A stretch of DNA of 64,000 bases from Ruminococcus sp. (lineage in GTDB: Bacteria; Bacillota; Clostridia; Oscillospirales; Ruminococcaceae), in the NCBI GenBank assembly GCA_016288815.1, contig JAEELF010000017.1, positions 50,164-114,163 of the forward strand, read 5' to 3'. The position numbers and the translations under genes are program-made. Under the pieces are notes generated by a model. The model worked only from the letters and a program-made list of their open reading frames with translations. It had not been told where the DNA came from and ran no database searches. Shown here piece after piece: positions 31,958 through 39,702 of the stretch. How positions within the stretch are numbered: position 1 is the first letter of the stretch; each line of letters begins with the position of its first letter.

Positions 31958-33139
31958 TCAGTCCAGACTGTCGATGAATTCTCTGATGATCTTCCCGCAC
32001 TCGTCGGGCTTCTGCTCATATATCAGGTGATCGCCGGGGAGGTTTACCAGCTCACAGCTGCCGAGCTTTTCAAGATACGGGAGCAATACCCTCTCCTTGT
32101 AATCACGCCCGATCTCAAGGTAGTCCTCTAGCGCCATCTGACGGCTCTCTGCCTGCGATTTTGGCAGCTCCGGAAGGAGCTCATTGTATTTTTCCTGCGA
32201 TATTTCATCGTTTTGGTATTGCTCATCAAGCTTCTTTTTCAGCTCCCTGCGGACATTCATCAGCTCTCCGATCAGTTCATCTGTCAGAATGCCGTCCGCT
32301 TCAATATCCTCCGCTGTGAAGTAAGCCGTGGAGATGTATATTTTGGGGATATCGTTCGTCACGATAGCCTCCCACGCCGTATTGATATTCCGGGCTTCCT
32401 GTTCATCCTCGGAGAGGAGCGCGCGGGAAGCGTAGGTCATAAGAGCCAGTGCATATTCCGCTTTTTGTTCATCGTCAGACAGCCATTCCTTCGGCGGAAG
32501 GAAACGCTTCAACAGAAGATTTCCCGTGCCGCCCAGACCGAGCTTGTCGAACCAGTGATACAGACGCACCTCCGCGGTATCATCAGCGCCCCATTCCCCG
32601 GGAGATACCGCTTCCAGCTCTGTGCCGTCAATGATCGCAACGGCTTCGACTTCCTCAGGGTATTTGCTCTCCCAGTAGGTCGCATAGACGCCCCCGATAG
32701 AATGCGGCATGAGCACATACGGTGCCTTTATCCCGGCATTTTTCAGCGCAGTCCTGTACGCCTCCACGATATTCTCTACGGTCATGTCCTGCTTTGTGTC
32801 GTCGCTGACGCCGTACCCCGCGCGGTCAATGAAGACCACCTGATGATCAGCTTCAAGCGCGGAAGTCATTCTCCGCATTGTGACACAGATGTCCGGAATG
32901 CCGTAACCTGCCAGCGCGATGATACGGTGTTTCCCGTTCTCATTACCGTATGAAAGGACATTCACTGAATAGTCCCCGGCGGACACAAGGCTGACGTATC
33001 CCCTCTCCTCCAGGAACTCCCTGTCACGTTTCATCCTTATCCTGCTGCTGATAAAAATGATGAGCCACAGCACTGTCAGAACGACAAGTATTATCAGCAG
33101 TACCTTAGCTGTCTTTTTCAGTATCCTTTTCACTTTCAT
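31958..33139 (-). CDS. Membrane-anchored alpha/beta hydrolase
   Basis: About 393 residues. One N-terminal membrane helix (VLLIILVVLTVLWLIIFIS) precedes an alpha/beta-hydrolase domain with HG-loop-like IIALAGYGIP, DRAGYGVSD, the nucleophile elbow MPHSIGGVYATY (Ser in HSIGG instead of the usual GxSxG first Gly) and a C-terminal LPGDHLIYEQ His. The substrate is unknown. A helical cap region (residues about 200-320) is large. The ATG at 33139, eight bases after GGGAG, is preferred to 33154. Confidence 0.83.
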   Translation of the reverse strand: MKVKRILKKTAKVLLIILVVLTVLWLIIFISSRIRMKRDREFLEERGYVSLVSAGDYSVNVLSYGNENGKHRIIALAGYGIPDICVTMRRMTSALEADHQVVFIDRAGYGVSDDTKQDMTVENIVEAYRTALKNAGIKAPYVLMPHSIGGVYATYWESKYPEEVEAVAIIDGTELEAVSPGEWGADDTAEVRLYHWFDKLGLGGTGNLLLKRFLPPKEWLSDDEQKAEYALALMTYASRALLSEDEQEARNINTAWEAIVTNDIPKIYISTAYFTAEDIEADGILTDELIGELMNVRRELKKKLDEQYQNDEISQEKYNELLPELPKSQAESRQMALEDYLEIGRDYKERVLLPYLEKLGSCELVNLPGDHLIYEQKPDECGKIIREFIDSLD

Positions 33140-33165
33140 TTTCCGAACTCCCATGCAGTCCCGCG

Positions 33166-33678
33166 TCAGATGTACCTCACGCCCGCCTTTTCGAGCTTTG
33201 CCCGACCCTTAGCCTGCTTCTTTTCCGGGAAGACCGTCGCTATGCCGCTGCGGACGATGAAAGCCTTTATCCCGCGCTTTGCAGCCCCGAGGGCAGTCGA
33301 GGTCACGCAGCCGAATTCGTCGAGTCCGCAGAGGTGCAGCTCCTCGTAGCCGTTACGCGCGATGAGCTCACGCAGCTTTTTGTTGGAGAGAGCGTCCCCG
33401 ACCAGCTTGTCGAAGCAGTAATCGGAGACGATATCCAGCCCGGAGTAGAGCTCCGCGCCCTCGGTCCCCGCGATAGAATAGCCGAACAGCAGCCTGTTCG
33501 TGGGGAGGTTCTGGATAATGTGGCGGATATAGATGACATCACTGCCGGAGTCGCGGTAGCTGTGTATCAGCGAATTTACCGCAGCGACCAGCTCCGCAGT
33601 GTTGTACGCGAACTGCGGCTTGCGCTTGTCGTAAAGGTAATCGTTCTGCATATCAATGACTATGAGTGTCGTTTTCAT
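33166..33678 (-). CDS. Isochorismatase-family cysteine hydrolase
   Basis: 170 residues: LIVIDMQNDYLYDKR at the N-terminus (catalytic Asp), GDALSNKKLRELI with the family Lys, and CGLDEFGCVTSTALGAAKRG with the catalytic Cys (residues about 119-138). The family includes nicotinamidases, ureidohydrolases and isochorismatases; the substrate cannot be deduced. It lies 11 bp downstream of mnmA and 26 bp upstream of the hydrolase. Confidence 0.88.
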   Translation of the reverse strand: MKTTLIVIDMQNDYLYDKRKPQFAYNTAELVAAVNSLIHSYRDSGSDVIYIRHIIQNLPTNRLLFGYSIAGTEGAELYSGLDIVSDYCFDKLVGDALSNKKLRELIARNGYEELHLCGLDEFGCVTSTALGAAKRGIKAFIVRSGIATVFPEKKQAKGRAKLEKAGVRYI

Positions 33679-33689
33679 GGTAATTCCCC

Positions 33690-34766
33690 CTATTTTATCG
33701 TTCCGCCGCCGACTACCGTGTCCCCGTCGTAGAGCACGACCGCCTGCCCGCTCGTGACAGCTCTCTGCGGCTCATCAAATTCCACCAGATACTCCCCGCC
33801 CCCGAGGTACGACACGACTGCCGGCTGCTCGGTCTGGCTGTAGCGGGTCTTCGCGGTCACGCGCATCGGCTCAGTCAGCTCCGCGACGGAGATGAGGTTC
33901 ACGTCCTGCGCGACGAGGGTCTTCGTGTAGAGGTCGGCTTCATCGCCGAGGACGACCGTGTTCGTCAGCACGTCCTTTTTAACAACATATGCGGGCTTCC
34001 CGAGAGAAATTCCCAGACCCTTCCGCTGACCCACAGTGTAGTTTATTATGCCCCTGTGGCGCCCGAGAACGTTCCCCTGCATATCGGTGAAGTCACCCTC
34101 AGGAACGTCCGCCCCCGTGAACTTCTTGATGAAGCCCGCGTAGTCACCGTCCGGGACGAAGCAAATGTCCTGACTGTCAGGCTTCGCGGAATTGACCAGC
34201 CCCGCACGCTCCGCAAGCGCCCTGACCTGCGGCTTTTCGAGGTCTCCGAGCGGGAAGAGCGTGTGTGCGAGTTGCTCCTGCGTGAGCGCATACAGCACAT
34301 AGGTCTGGTCCTTGCTCCTGTCCTTCGGACGCTTGAGGAGATACCTCCCCGAATCCTCGTCGAACTCTATCCGCGCGTAGTGACCCGTCGCGATGTAGTC
34401 GTACCCGAGCTCCTGCGCACGCAGAAGCATTTTCCAGAACTTCACGCGGCGGTTGCACTCAATGCAGGGATTGGGCGTCCTGCCCGAAAGATAGCTCTCC
34501 GCGAACTGCTCCATGACGTATTCGCGGAACACCTCCCTGAAATTGAAAACGAGGTGCTCAAAGCTGAGCCGGTACGCGACGCTCCGCGCGTCCTCCACGT
34601 CCGAGAGCGCACAGCAGGTCTTGCCCTCCTTCTCAGCCTGAACGATATCCTCGTCCGAAAACATTTTCAGCGTCACTCCCGTGACGTCGTAGCCGCTGTC
34701 TCTCAGCAGCATAGCAGCGACGGAGCTGTCAACTCCGCCGCTCATACCAACCATAACTTTTTTCAT
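33690..34766 (-). CDS. mnmA: tRNA-specific 2-thiouridylase
   Basis: 358 residues. PP-loop MSGGVDSSVAAMLL at the N-terminus, first catalytic Cys in GRTPNPCIECNRRVKF (residues about 96-111), second in SQDICFVPDGDYAGFI (near 198-213), and the C-terminal beta barrel with SGQAVVLYDGDTVVGGG. It adds sulfur to U34 of Lys, Glu and Gln tRNAs using a persulfide donor. The start overlaps the HAD gene by 4 bp. Confidence 0.97.
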   Translation of the reverse strand: MKKVMVGMSGGVDSSVAAMLLRDSGYDVTGVTLKMFSDEDIVQAEKEGKTCCALSDVEDARSVAYRLSFEHLVFNFREVFREYVMEQFAESYLSGRTPNPCIECNRRVKFWKMLLRAQELGYDYIATGHYARIEFDEDSGRYLLKRPKDRSKDQTYVLYALTQEQLAHTLFPLGDLEKPQVRALAERAGLVNSAKPDSQDICFVPDGDYAGFIKKFTGADVPEGDFTDMQGNVLGRHRGIINYTVGQRKGLGISLGKPAYVVKKDVLTNTVVLGDEADLYTKTLVAQDVNLISVAELTEPMRVTAKTRYSQTEQPAVVSYLGGGEYLVEFDEPQRAVTSGQAVVLYDGDTVVGGGTIK

Positions 34767-35431
34767 ATCAGTGCCTCAGAGATCATAGTGATTACCTCCG
34801 CAAGCGACGGATAATACCCGTCCGCAATGCGTTCAATGTCCGCGCGGTCGCAGTCAGAGAGCTCATCATAGACCCCGGCCGTCATAAATCCAGCAGATAC
34901 CGCGGTCTCGATACAGTGCAGTGAATCCTCGATGACGAGTATCTCCCCGGGCTCCGCGCCGAGCCTTTCAGCAGCCCCGAGGAAGATGTCCGGGAATCGC
35001 TTCCCCTGCGGATAATCCGAATCCGCAAGAATGAACCTGAACCTCCCGATTATCCCGCAGCGCCGCAGCACAGCCTCCGCGAGCGACCTGTATGTAGCCG
35101 TCGCGATGCCGTATGGTATCCCGTGCGAGTCGAGCAGATCGAGCAGCTCCATGACGCACGGCTTCAGCGGTATCTTCTCCTCATACTGCACCCGCACGAG
35201 CTCCTCGATGCGCCGTATGACCTGCTCCTGCGTGCAGCTCAGCCCGAACCTCGTAACGAAGTGCTCAGCAGCCTGCTCGACGGTCATTTTCTTTATCTTT
35301 TCGGAAATATCAGGCGGAGGGTCGGTCACGCCGTTCTCCGCGAGGAATTCCCTGTCCACCCTGCTCCACACGGTCATGGAGTCGATGAGGGTGCCGTCGA
35401 GGTCGAAGATAACGCCCTTAATTCTCTTCAT
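34763..35431 (-). CDS. HAD-family hydrolase (beta-phosphoglucomutase-like)
   Basis: 222 residues. HAD motif I GVIFDLDGTLIDSMTVW, motif II region YGIATATYRS, motif III Lys in DYPQGKRFPDIF and motif IV VIEDSLHCIETAVSAG. The small helical cap fits subfamily I enzymes such as phosphoglycolate phosphatase or beta-phosphoglucomutase. The substrate is unknown. It overlaps the C39-like lipoprotein gene by 14 bp and mnmA by 4 bp. Confidence 0.9.
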   Translation of the reverse strand: MKRIKGVIFDLDGTLIDSMTVWSRVDREFLAENGVTDPPPDISEKIKKMTVEQAAEHFVTRFGLSCTQEQVIRRIEELVRVQYEEKIPLKPCVMELLDLLDSHGIPYGIATATYRSLAEAVLRRCGIIGRFRFILADSDYPQGKRFPDIFLGAAERLGAEPGEILVIEDSLHCIETAVSAGFMTAGVYDELSDCDRADIERIADGYYPSLAEVITMISEALI

Positions 35432-36413
35432 TCTGCTCCTCAGCCGGTTCTGGCTCTACGCTTTCTTCCTGCTCAGTCAGCCCCTGCTTGGCAGCCTCCT
35501 CCTCGAGGTACTGCTTGCGGGTGTGCATGGTAACTGACTTCTCCGCCTCAGTGGTCGTATGGTGACCCGCCGAGGAAGCGTCCCCCGCGATAACGACCGC
35601 CTGCTTGCCCATTATCTCATATATCTTCGCGAACGTTTCAATTGGGTAGGTCGTATTTCCGACGAGCGGGTCAGCCGCATAGACTATCCCCTGGTCGAGG
35701 TCGTAGCCGTAGAGGGTTATGCAGTGCTGATACCAGTCGAATATGAAGTCCTGACCGTTTCCGGCAGTCCAGACGTACTCCGGGTACGACACGCGCATAC
35801 CGATCGTGACCCACACGATGACAGGTCTGCCGGCAGCTATCTGATACCAGAGGTCGCTGTACTCAGTCCCGGTGAGGTCAACACCGTAGCACGGCGAATC
35901 CACCGAAGCGAAGTACATATCCGCAGTCTGCACGATTACGTTGGCATTGCAGCCGAAGCCGTCCGTACGCGGGTCGCCGATGTAAGCCTCGTTCATGAGA
36001 ACGTACCCGTTGTAGTCGATAGGCATGAACTCGTCAGCTATCGTTACCTTGTCCACGTCGAAGCCGAGGTAGTTGAGTGTCTCCGTGAGGGAGGTCGCCT
36101 CGCAGCCTGACGGGAACTCCGGCTCCTGAAGCACAGTCTGGAAGCCGTCGAGCACGGACGATAACGGCAGCTCGAAGTCCTTGTCATAGACGTCAACGGT
36201 CGTCGGCTCGGGCTCTGTCACAGGCTCAGTCTCGGAGGCGGAGGTATCCGTCTCCAGCGGAGCTCCTGTGGTCGTTCCGGACGCCGCACCCGCAGTGCTC
36301 TCGATAGCAGCAAGCTCCGAGGAATCGCCCATGAGCCTTACTGTCTCCCCGCAGGAGCACAGCACGGTCAGTGCCGCAGCCGCAGCGGTGATCTTCATTA
36401 TCCTACACATCAT
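35418..36413 (-). CDS. C39-like peptidase-domain lipoprotein
   Basis: 331 residues. A lipoprotein signal (ITAAAAALTVLCSCGE) with lipobox LCSC is followed by a Thr/Glu/Pro linker (residues about 40-75) and a C39-like papain-fold domain: EPEFPSGCEATSLTETLNYLG carries the candidate Cys, WQHCITLYGYDL-type sequence (QHCITLYGYD) the His, and AADPLVGNTTYPIE the Asp. The end is a Glu/Gln-rich tail (TEQEESVEPEPAEEQ). Such proteins face the cell wall; their substrates are unknown. ATG 36413 or 36398 could be used, both giving a lipoprotein. Confidence 0.85.
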   Translation of the reverse strand: MMCRIMKITAAAAALTVLCSCGETVRLMGDSSELAAIESTAGAASGTTTGAPLETDTSASETEPVTEPEPTTVDVYDKDFELPLSSVLDGFQTVLQEPEFPSGCEATSLTETLNYLGFDVDKVTIADEFMPIDYNGYVLMNEAYIGDPRTDGFGCNANVIVQTADMYFASVDSPCYGVDLTGTEYSDLWYQIAAGRPVIVWVTIGMRVSYPEYVWTAGNGQDFIFDWYQHCITLYGYDLDQGIVYAADPLVGNTTYPIETFAKIYEIMGKQAVVIAGDASSAGHHTTTEAEKSVTMHTRKQYLEEEAAKQGLTEQEESVEPEPAEEQNEEN

Positions 36414-36423
36414 ATATCTATCA

Positions 36424-37626
36424 TTACTCCATATCTATAGTTATCTTGGCGCGGTAGTCCTTCTGCGCCGAGGTGACTGTCTCCAGCGCGAGACCGTAGA
36501 GGTCGGAGGCGCGGGATTCGAGCTCCGCGAACCTGCGTGAGACAGCATCGTTCTGCGAGAGCTTCGCGAGTGACGCCGCAAAGGGCAGAATCGCCGTGTT
36601 CTTAGCCTGCGCGAGTATCTCGCGTCCCTTTTCGTTGAACGCAAGGATACGTCCATACGGCGGGAGGTTCTTCATATCGTCCTTGTGGATGCCGATGAGC
36701 AGTGAGAGCATTATGCGCCTGATACGCGCCATAGTGTAGCGCTTGGTCTTGACAGTGAAGAAGAGCTCGTCGAGCGACCCCGCCATACGCGCTCCGAATA
36801 TCCTGTGCTCAAGCCCCTGCCCGACATCGCAGACCTGCGCTATCTCATCAGCAGTAGTCGTGCGGAGCTTGTAGAGCAGCACGCGCTCGAGACGGCTCAG
36901 CGAAGCGGTCTCCCCTCTTGCGATAGCCGTGGAGATAGCCGCAGCCCAGTCGGGGGTAGTGTAGCCGCTTATCGAGGCAGCACTGTGCTGACCTGCGATA
37001 CGGTCACGGATAAAGGACGCGCTCGCAAAGCCTTTTTCTGCCTCGTCAGCGTCGTGGGAGATGCCCACGCGCTTCACGGTGAATGGATTCATGCGCGAGG
37101 TGAACTTCTTCATCGCACGCAGATACTCTATCGCGAGGAGGTTGTTCGGCTCGGCGAGTATCTCGGCAGTCTCGGGGTCAGTGCCGTTGATGACTGAATT
37201 CAGCGCGCGGGGGTATGTATAGCCCTTTTCCATTATGGAGCGTATCTCGTCCGCATGAGCCATGGCAGTCAGCTCGACGGTCGTAAGCGCCTTTTCGAGC
37301 TTTTCGATGTCACCGCACTCGCTTCCGAAGGAGATCTCCTCGACAGCACCGAGCGACTCGAGCAGATAGACAGCTCCCGTCGCGAAATTCTCCGCTGAGG
37401 ACAGGCAGTACTGCACAGGCAGCTCGATGACAAGGTCCGCACCGGAGCGAACCGCGAGCTTCGCACGCTCGAGCTTATCCATAACGGCAACGTCGCCGCG
37501 CTGCACGAAATTACCGCTCATCACGGCAACGATATGAGTCGCGCCGTTCTTTTTAGTCTCGCGGATATGGTAAAGGTGTCCGTTGTGGAAGGGATTGTAC
37601 TCACAGATTATTCCGCTTATTTTCAT
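36424..37626 (-). CDS. tmcAL: tRNA(Met) cytidine acetate ligase
   Basis: 400 residues. The nucleotidyltransferase motif CEYNPFHNGHLYHIRE (HxGH) is at the N-terminus, followed by MSGNFVQRGDVAVMDKLERAKLAV and GADLVIELPVQYCLSSAENFA, all typical of TmcAL (YlbM). The enzyme activates acetate with ATP and acetylates C34 of elongator tRNA(Met). An acetate kinase gene lies divergently next door, which is interesting given the shared substrate, but no functional link is known. Confidence 0.95.
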   Translation of the reverse strand: MKISGIICEYNPFHNGHLYHIRETKKNGATHIVAVMSGNFVQRGDVAVMDKLERAKLAVRSGADLVIELPVQYCLSSAENFATGAVYLLESLGAVEEISFGSECGDIEKLEKALTTVELTAMAHADEIRSIMEKGYTYPRALNSVINGTDPETAEILAEPNNLLAIEYLRAMKKFTSRMNPFTVKRVGISHDADEAEKGFASASFIRDRIAGQHSAASISGYTTPDWAAAISTAIARGETASLSRLERVLLYKLRTTTADEIAQVCDVGQGLEHRIFGARMAGSLDELFFTVKTKRYTMARIRRIMLSLLIGIHKDDMKNLPPYGRILAFNEKGREILAQAKNTAILPFAASLAKLSQNDAVSRRFAELESRASDLYGLALETVTSAQKDYRAKITIDME

Positions 37627-37709
37627 GTTTATGACCTCTTTTCTTCTGTTTGTTTATTTATATTTGACCGCAGCCGCAGGGCGTCTGCGATAAATTTTGC
37701 AAAAAACAC

Positions 37710-37738
37710 TTGCAATTTTATCCGAATGGTAATATAAT
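37710..37738 (+). promoter_or_regulatory. Promoter of ackA
   Basis: TTGCAA, 17 bp, TATAAT, about 40 nt before the ackA ATG. Confidence 0.85.
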
Positions 37739-37777
37739 TATATGTGCAAATAATATTTGGAAAGGAATCTGCACATT

Positions 37778-38977
37778 ATGTTAATCTTAGTTGTAAATGC
37801 AGGCAGCTCTTCGCTCAAGTACCAGCTCATCAATATGGACGATGAGAGCGTTCTCGCAAAGGGCAACTGCGACAGGATCGGTATCGACGGTCACATTTCC
37901 CACAAGACAAGCTCCGGCAAGGGCTTCGAGGCTGACTGCTCTTTCCCGACTCATACCGAAGCATTCATGAAGCTCGTTGAAGCACTCACCACTGGCGACG
38001 CAAAGGTCATCGACAGCATGGACGAGATCTCCGCTGTAGGTCACCGTATCGTACAGGGCGCTGACGTTTTCGACAAGTCCGTTCTCGTTACAGACGAGGT
38101 CATCGACAAGATCGACGAGCTCCGCGAGCTCGCTCCCGTACATAACCACGCTCACGCGCTCGCTCTGAGAGCCTGCAAGAGCGTTATCCCCGCAAACGTA
38201 CCTCAGGTAGTCGTATTCGATACAGCCTTCCACCAGACCATGCCGCCCAAGGCGTTCATGTTCGGTCTCCCCTACGAGGACTACGAGAAGCTCCACGTAA
38301 GAAAGTACGGCTTCCACGGCACATCTCACCGCTTCGTATCCAAGGCTCTTGCTGAAGCAATGGGCAAGGACGTAAAGGACCTCAAGATCGTGTCCTGCCA
38401 CCTCGGAAACGGCTCCTCCATCACAGCAGTTGACGGCGGAAAGTCCGTTGATACATCTATGGGCTTCACTCCCCTCGACGGCGTCGTAATGGGCACAAGA
38501 ACAGGTGCAGTTGACCCGTCCGCAGTTACATTCGTAGCTGACAAGCACGGCTTCACACCCGCCCAGATGAGCGAGTACATGAACAAGAAGTCCGGCTTCC
38601 TCGGCGTATCCGGCGTAGGCTCGGACAACCGCGACGTACAGGCTGCTGCAAACGAAGGCAACGACAGAGCACAGCTCGTATCTGATATGCTCATCTACGA
38701 GATCAGAAAGTACATCGGCTCCTACGCAGCTGCAATGAACGGCCTTGACGCTGTCCTCTTCACAGGCGGTATCGGTGAGAGCTCCTGGGAGGGCCGCGAG
38801 GGCGCCTGCACAGATATGGACTTCTTCGGCATCAAGATCGACAAGGAGCTCAACAGATCCATCAGAGGCAAGCTCACAAAGATCTCCACTCCCGACTCCA
38901 AGGTCGAGGTATGGATCGTGCCCACCAATGAGGAGCTGCTCATCGCAAGAGACACTCTCGAGCTCATCTCCAAGTGA
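37778..38977 (+). CDS. ackA: Acetate kinase
   Basis: 399 residues. LILVVNAGSSSLKYQL at the N-terminus, VVFDTAFHQTMP (residues about 145-156), CHLGNGSSITAVDGGKSVDTSMG near 207 and FTGGIGESSWEGREG near 325, all acetokinase landmarks. It converts acetyl phosphate and ADP to acetate and ATP. The start at 37778 follows GGAAAGGA; 37757 is a TTG within it. The coding sequence is rich in C-ending codons, typical for a highly expressed gene. No pta gene is adjacent. Confidence 0.97.
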   Translation: MLILVVNAGSSSLKYQLINMDDESVLAKGNCDRIGIDGHISHKTSSGKGFEADCSFPTHTEAFMKLVEALTTGDAKVIDSMDEISAVGHRIVQGADVFDKSVLVTDEVIDKIDELRELAPVHNHAHALALRACKSVIPANVPQVVVFDTAFHQTMPPKAFMFGLPYEDYEKLHVRKYGFHGTSHRFVSKALAEAMGKDVKDLKIVSCHLGNGSSITAVDGGKSVDTSMGFTPLDGVVMGTRTGAVDPSAVTFVADKHGFTPAQMSEYMNKKSGFLGVSGVGSDNRDVQAAANEGNDRAQLVSDMLIYEIRKYIGSYAAAMNGLDAVLFTGGIGESSWEGREGACTDMDFFGIKIDKELNRSIRGKLTKISTPDSKVEVWIVPTNEELLIARDTLELISK

Positions 38978-39057
38978 TCGGTCATTACACATTATAACAT
39001 ATAGCGCAGAAAAATGCAACCGTCACGGCTGATATCTGCGTAATACAAGCTGAAACT

Positions 39058-39095
39058 GACTGCCCGGAACACCATCCGGACAGTCCTTTTTCACG
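39058..39095 (+). terminator. ackA terminator
   Basis: GACTGCCCGGA / TCCGGACAGTC stem with one mismatch and ACACCA loop, then CTTTTT, about 80 nt after the ackA stop. Confidence 0.8.
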
Positions 39096-39198
39096 CATTT
39101 CTACTGTAAGTATTGCACAAATACCTCTAAACTATTTGTATATAACTGAGTATATCGCCGATTTATCAGATTATTACCGAATTTTAATTATTCTGTAA

Positions 39199-39227
39199 TT
39201 GACAAGAAGATAACAAGGGTATAAAAT
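39199..39227 (+). promoter_or_regulatory. Promoter of the small-protein/HMA operon
   Basis: TTGACA, 17 bp, TAAAAT. Between it and the ribosome-binding site lies a short inverted repeat GGAC ATTTAAC GTCC (39240-39254) near the transcript start, which could be an operator. Confidence 0.7.
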
Positions 39228-39272
39228 CTAAGTATAGTTAGGACATTTAACGTCCGAATGGAGGCATTTTTG

Positions 39273-39422
39273 ATGAGCGATCTCGCTTACAGCAATGATT
39301 TCTGGATAGCCGTTTCCGCGTTTCTGGGAGTGGCAGTATCTCTCGGCGGTCTGCGGAAAATGAAGGCTCCGACCCGCAGAGGTATGGGCAAGGAGGCGCG
39401 TAATGACAAGGACAACAGTTAA
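39273..39422 (+). CDS. 49-residue single-helix membrane protein
   Basis: Too short for the ORF track. MSDLAYSNDFWIAVSAFLGVAVSLGG... has one membrane helix (residues about 11-27) and a basic C-terminus (KMKAPTRRGMGKEARNDK). GGAGG lies eight bases before the ATG and a promoter precedes it. It overlaps the HMA gene by 20 bp, so the two are translated together. The function is unknown; it could be a membrane partner of the metal-binding protein. Confidence 0.75.
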   Translation: MSDLAYSNDFWIAVSAFLGVAVSLGGLRKMKAPTRRGMGKEARNDKDNS

Positions 39423-39660
39423 GATAGAGGGCATGATGTGCCAGAACTGCGAGAGACACATGACCGAAGCGTTCAAAAAGGCATTCAAGGTCAGGGAAGT
39501 CACAGCCTCGCACGAGGACAAGCAGGCAGTCATCCTATCGGACTCAGCTCCCAGCAGCGAAAAGCTCAGGGAGACCGTCGAGGCAGCCGGATATAGATTC
39601 ATCTCCGCGGAGTCCGAGGAAATAGAAAAGAAGGGCTTCCCCTTCTTCAGAAAAAAGTAA
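39403..39660 (+). CDS. Heavy-metal-associated (HMA) domain protein
   Basis: 85 residues of ferredoxin-like HMA fold: TVKIEGMMCQNCERHMTEAF carries the metal-binding GMxCxxC (residues about 5-24). Relatives are copper or other soft-metal chaperones, or free-standing domains of P1B ATPases. AAGGAGG lies six bases upstream of the ATG. The C-terminus is basic and aromatic (KKGFPFFRKK). No metal-exporting ATPase or copper regulator is adjacent; the pseudo-P1B protein at 53145 is 14 kb away. Confidence 0.9.
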   Translation: MTRTTVKIEGMMCQNCERHMTEAFKKAFKVREVTASHEDKQAVILSDSAPSSEKLRETVEAAGYRFISAESEEIEKKGFPFFRKK

Positions 39661-39698
39661 AAAAAAGCCGCACAGTTCCCCTGTGCGGCAGTTTTTTT
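39661..39698. terminator. Bidirectional terminator
   Basis: GCCGCACAG TTCCC CTGTGCGGC flanked by A-run and T-run; it ends the HMA operon on the plus strand and the GGDEF gene on the minus strand. Confidence 0.92.
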
Positions 39699-39702
39699 GA
39701 CA

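Noticed and set aside
37787-39019. 410-residue minus-strand ORF
   Set aside because: Antisense of ackA; the third-position bias of ackA explains the open frame.
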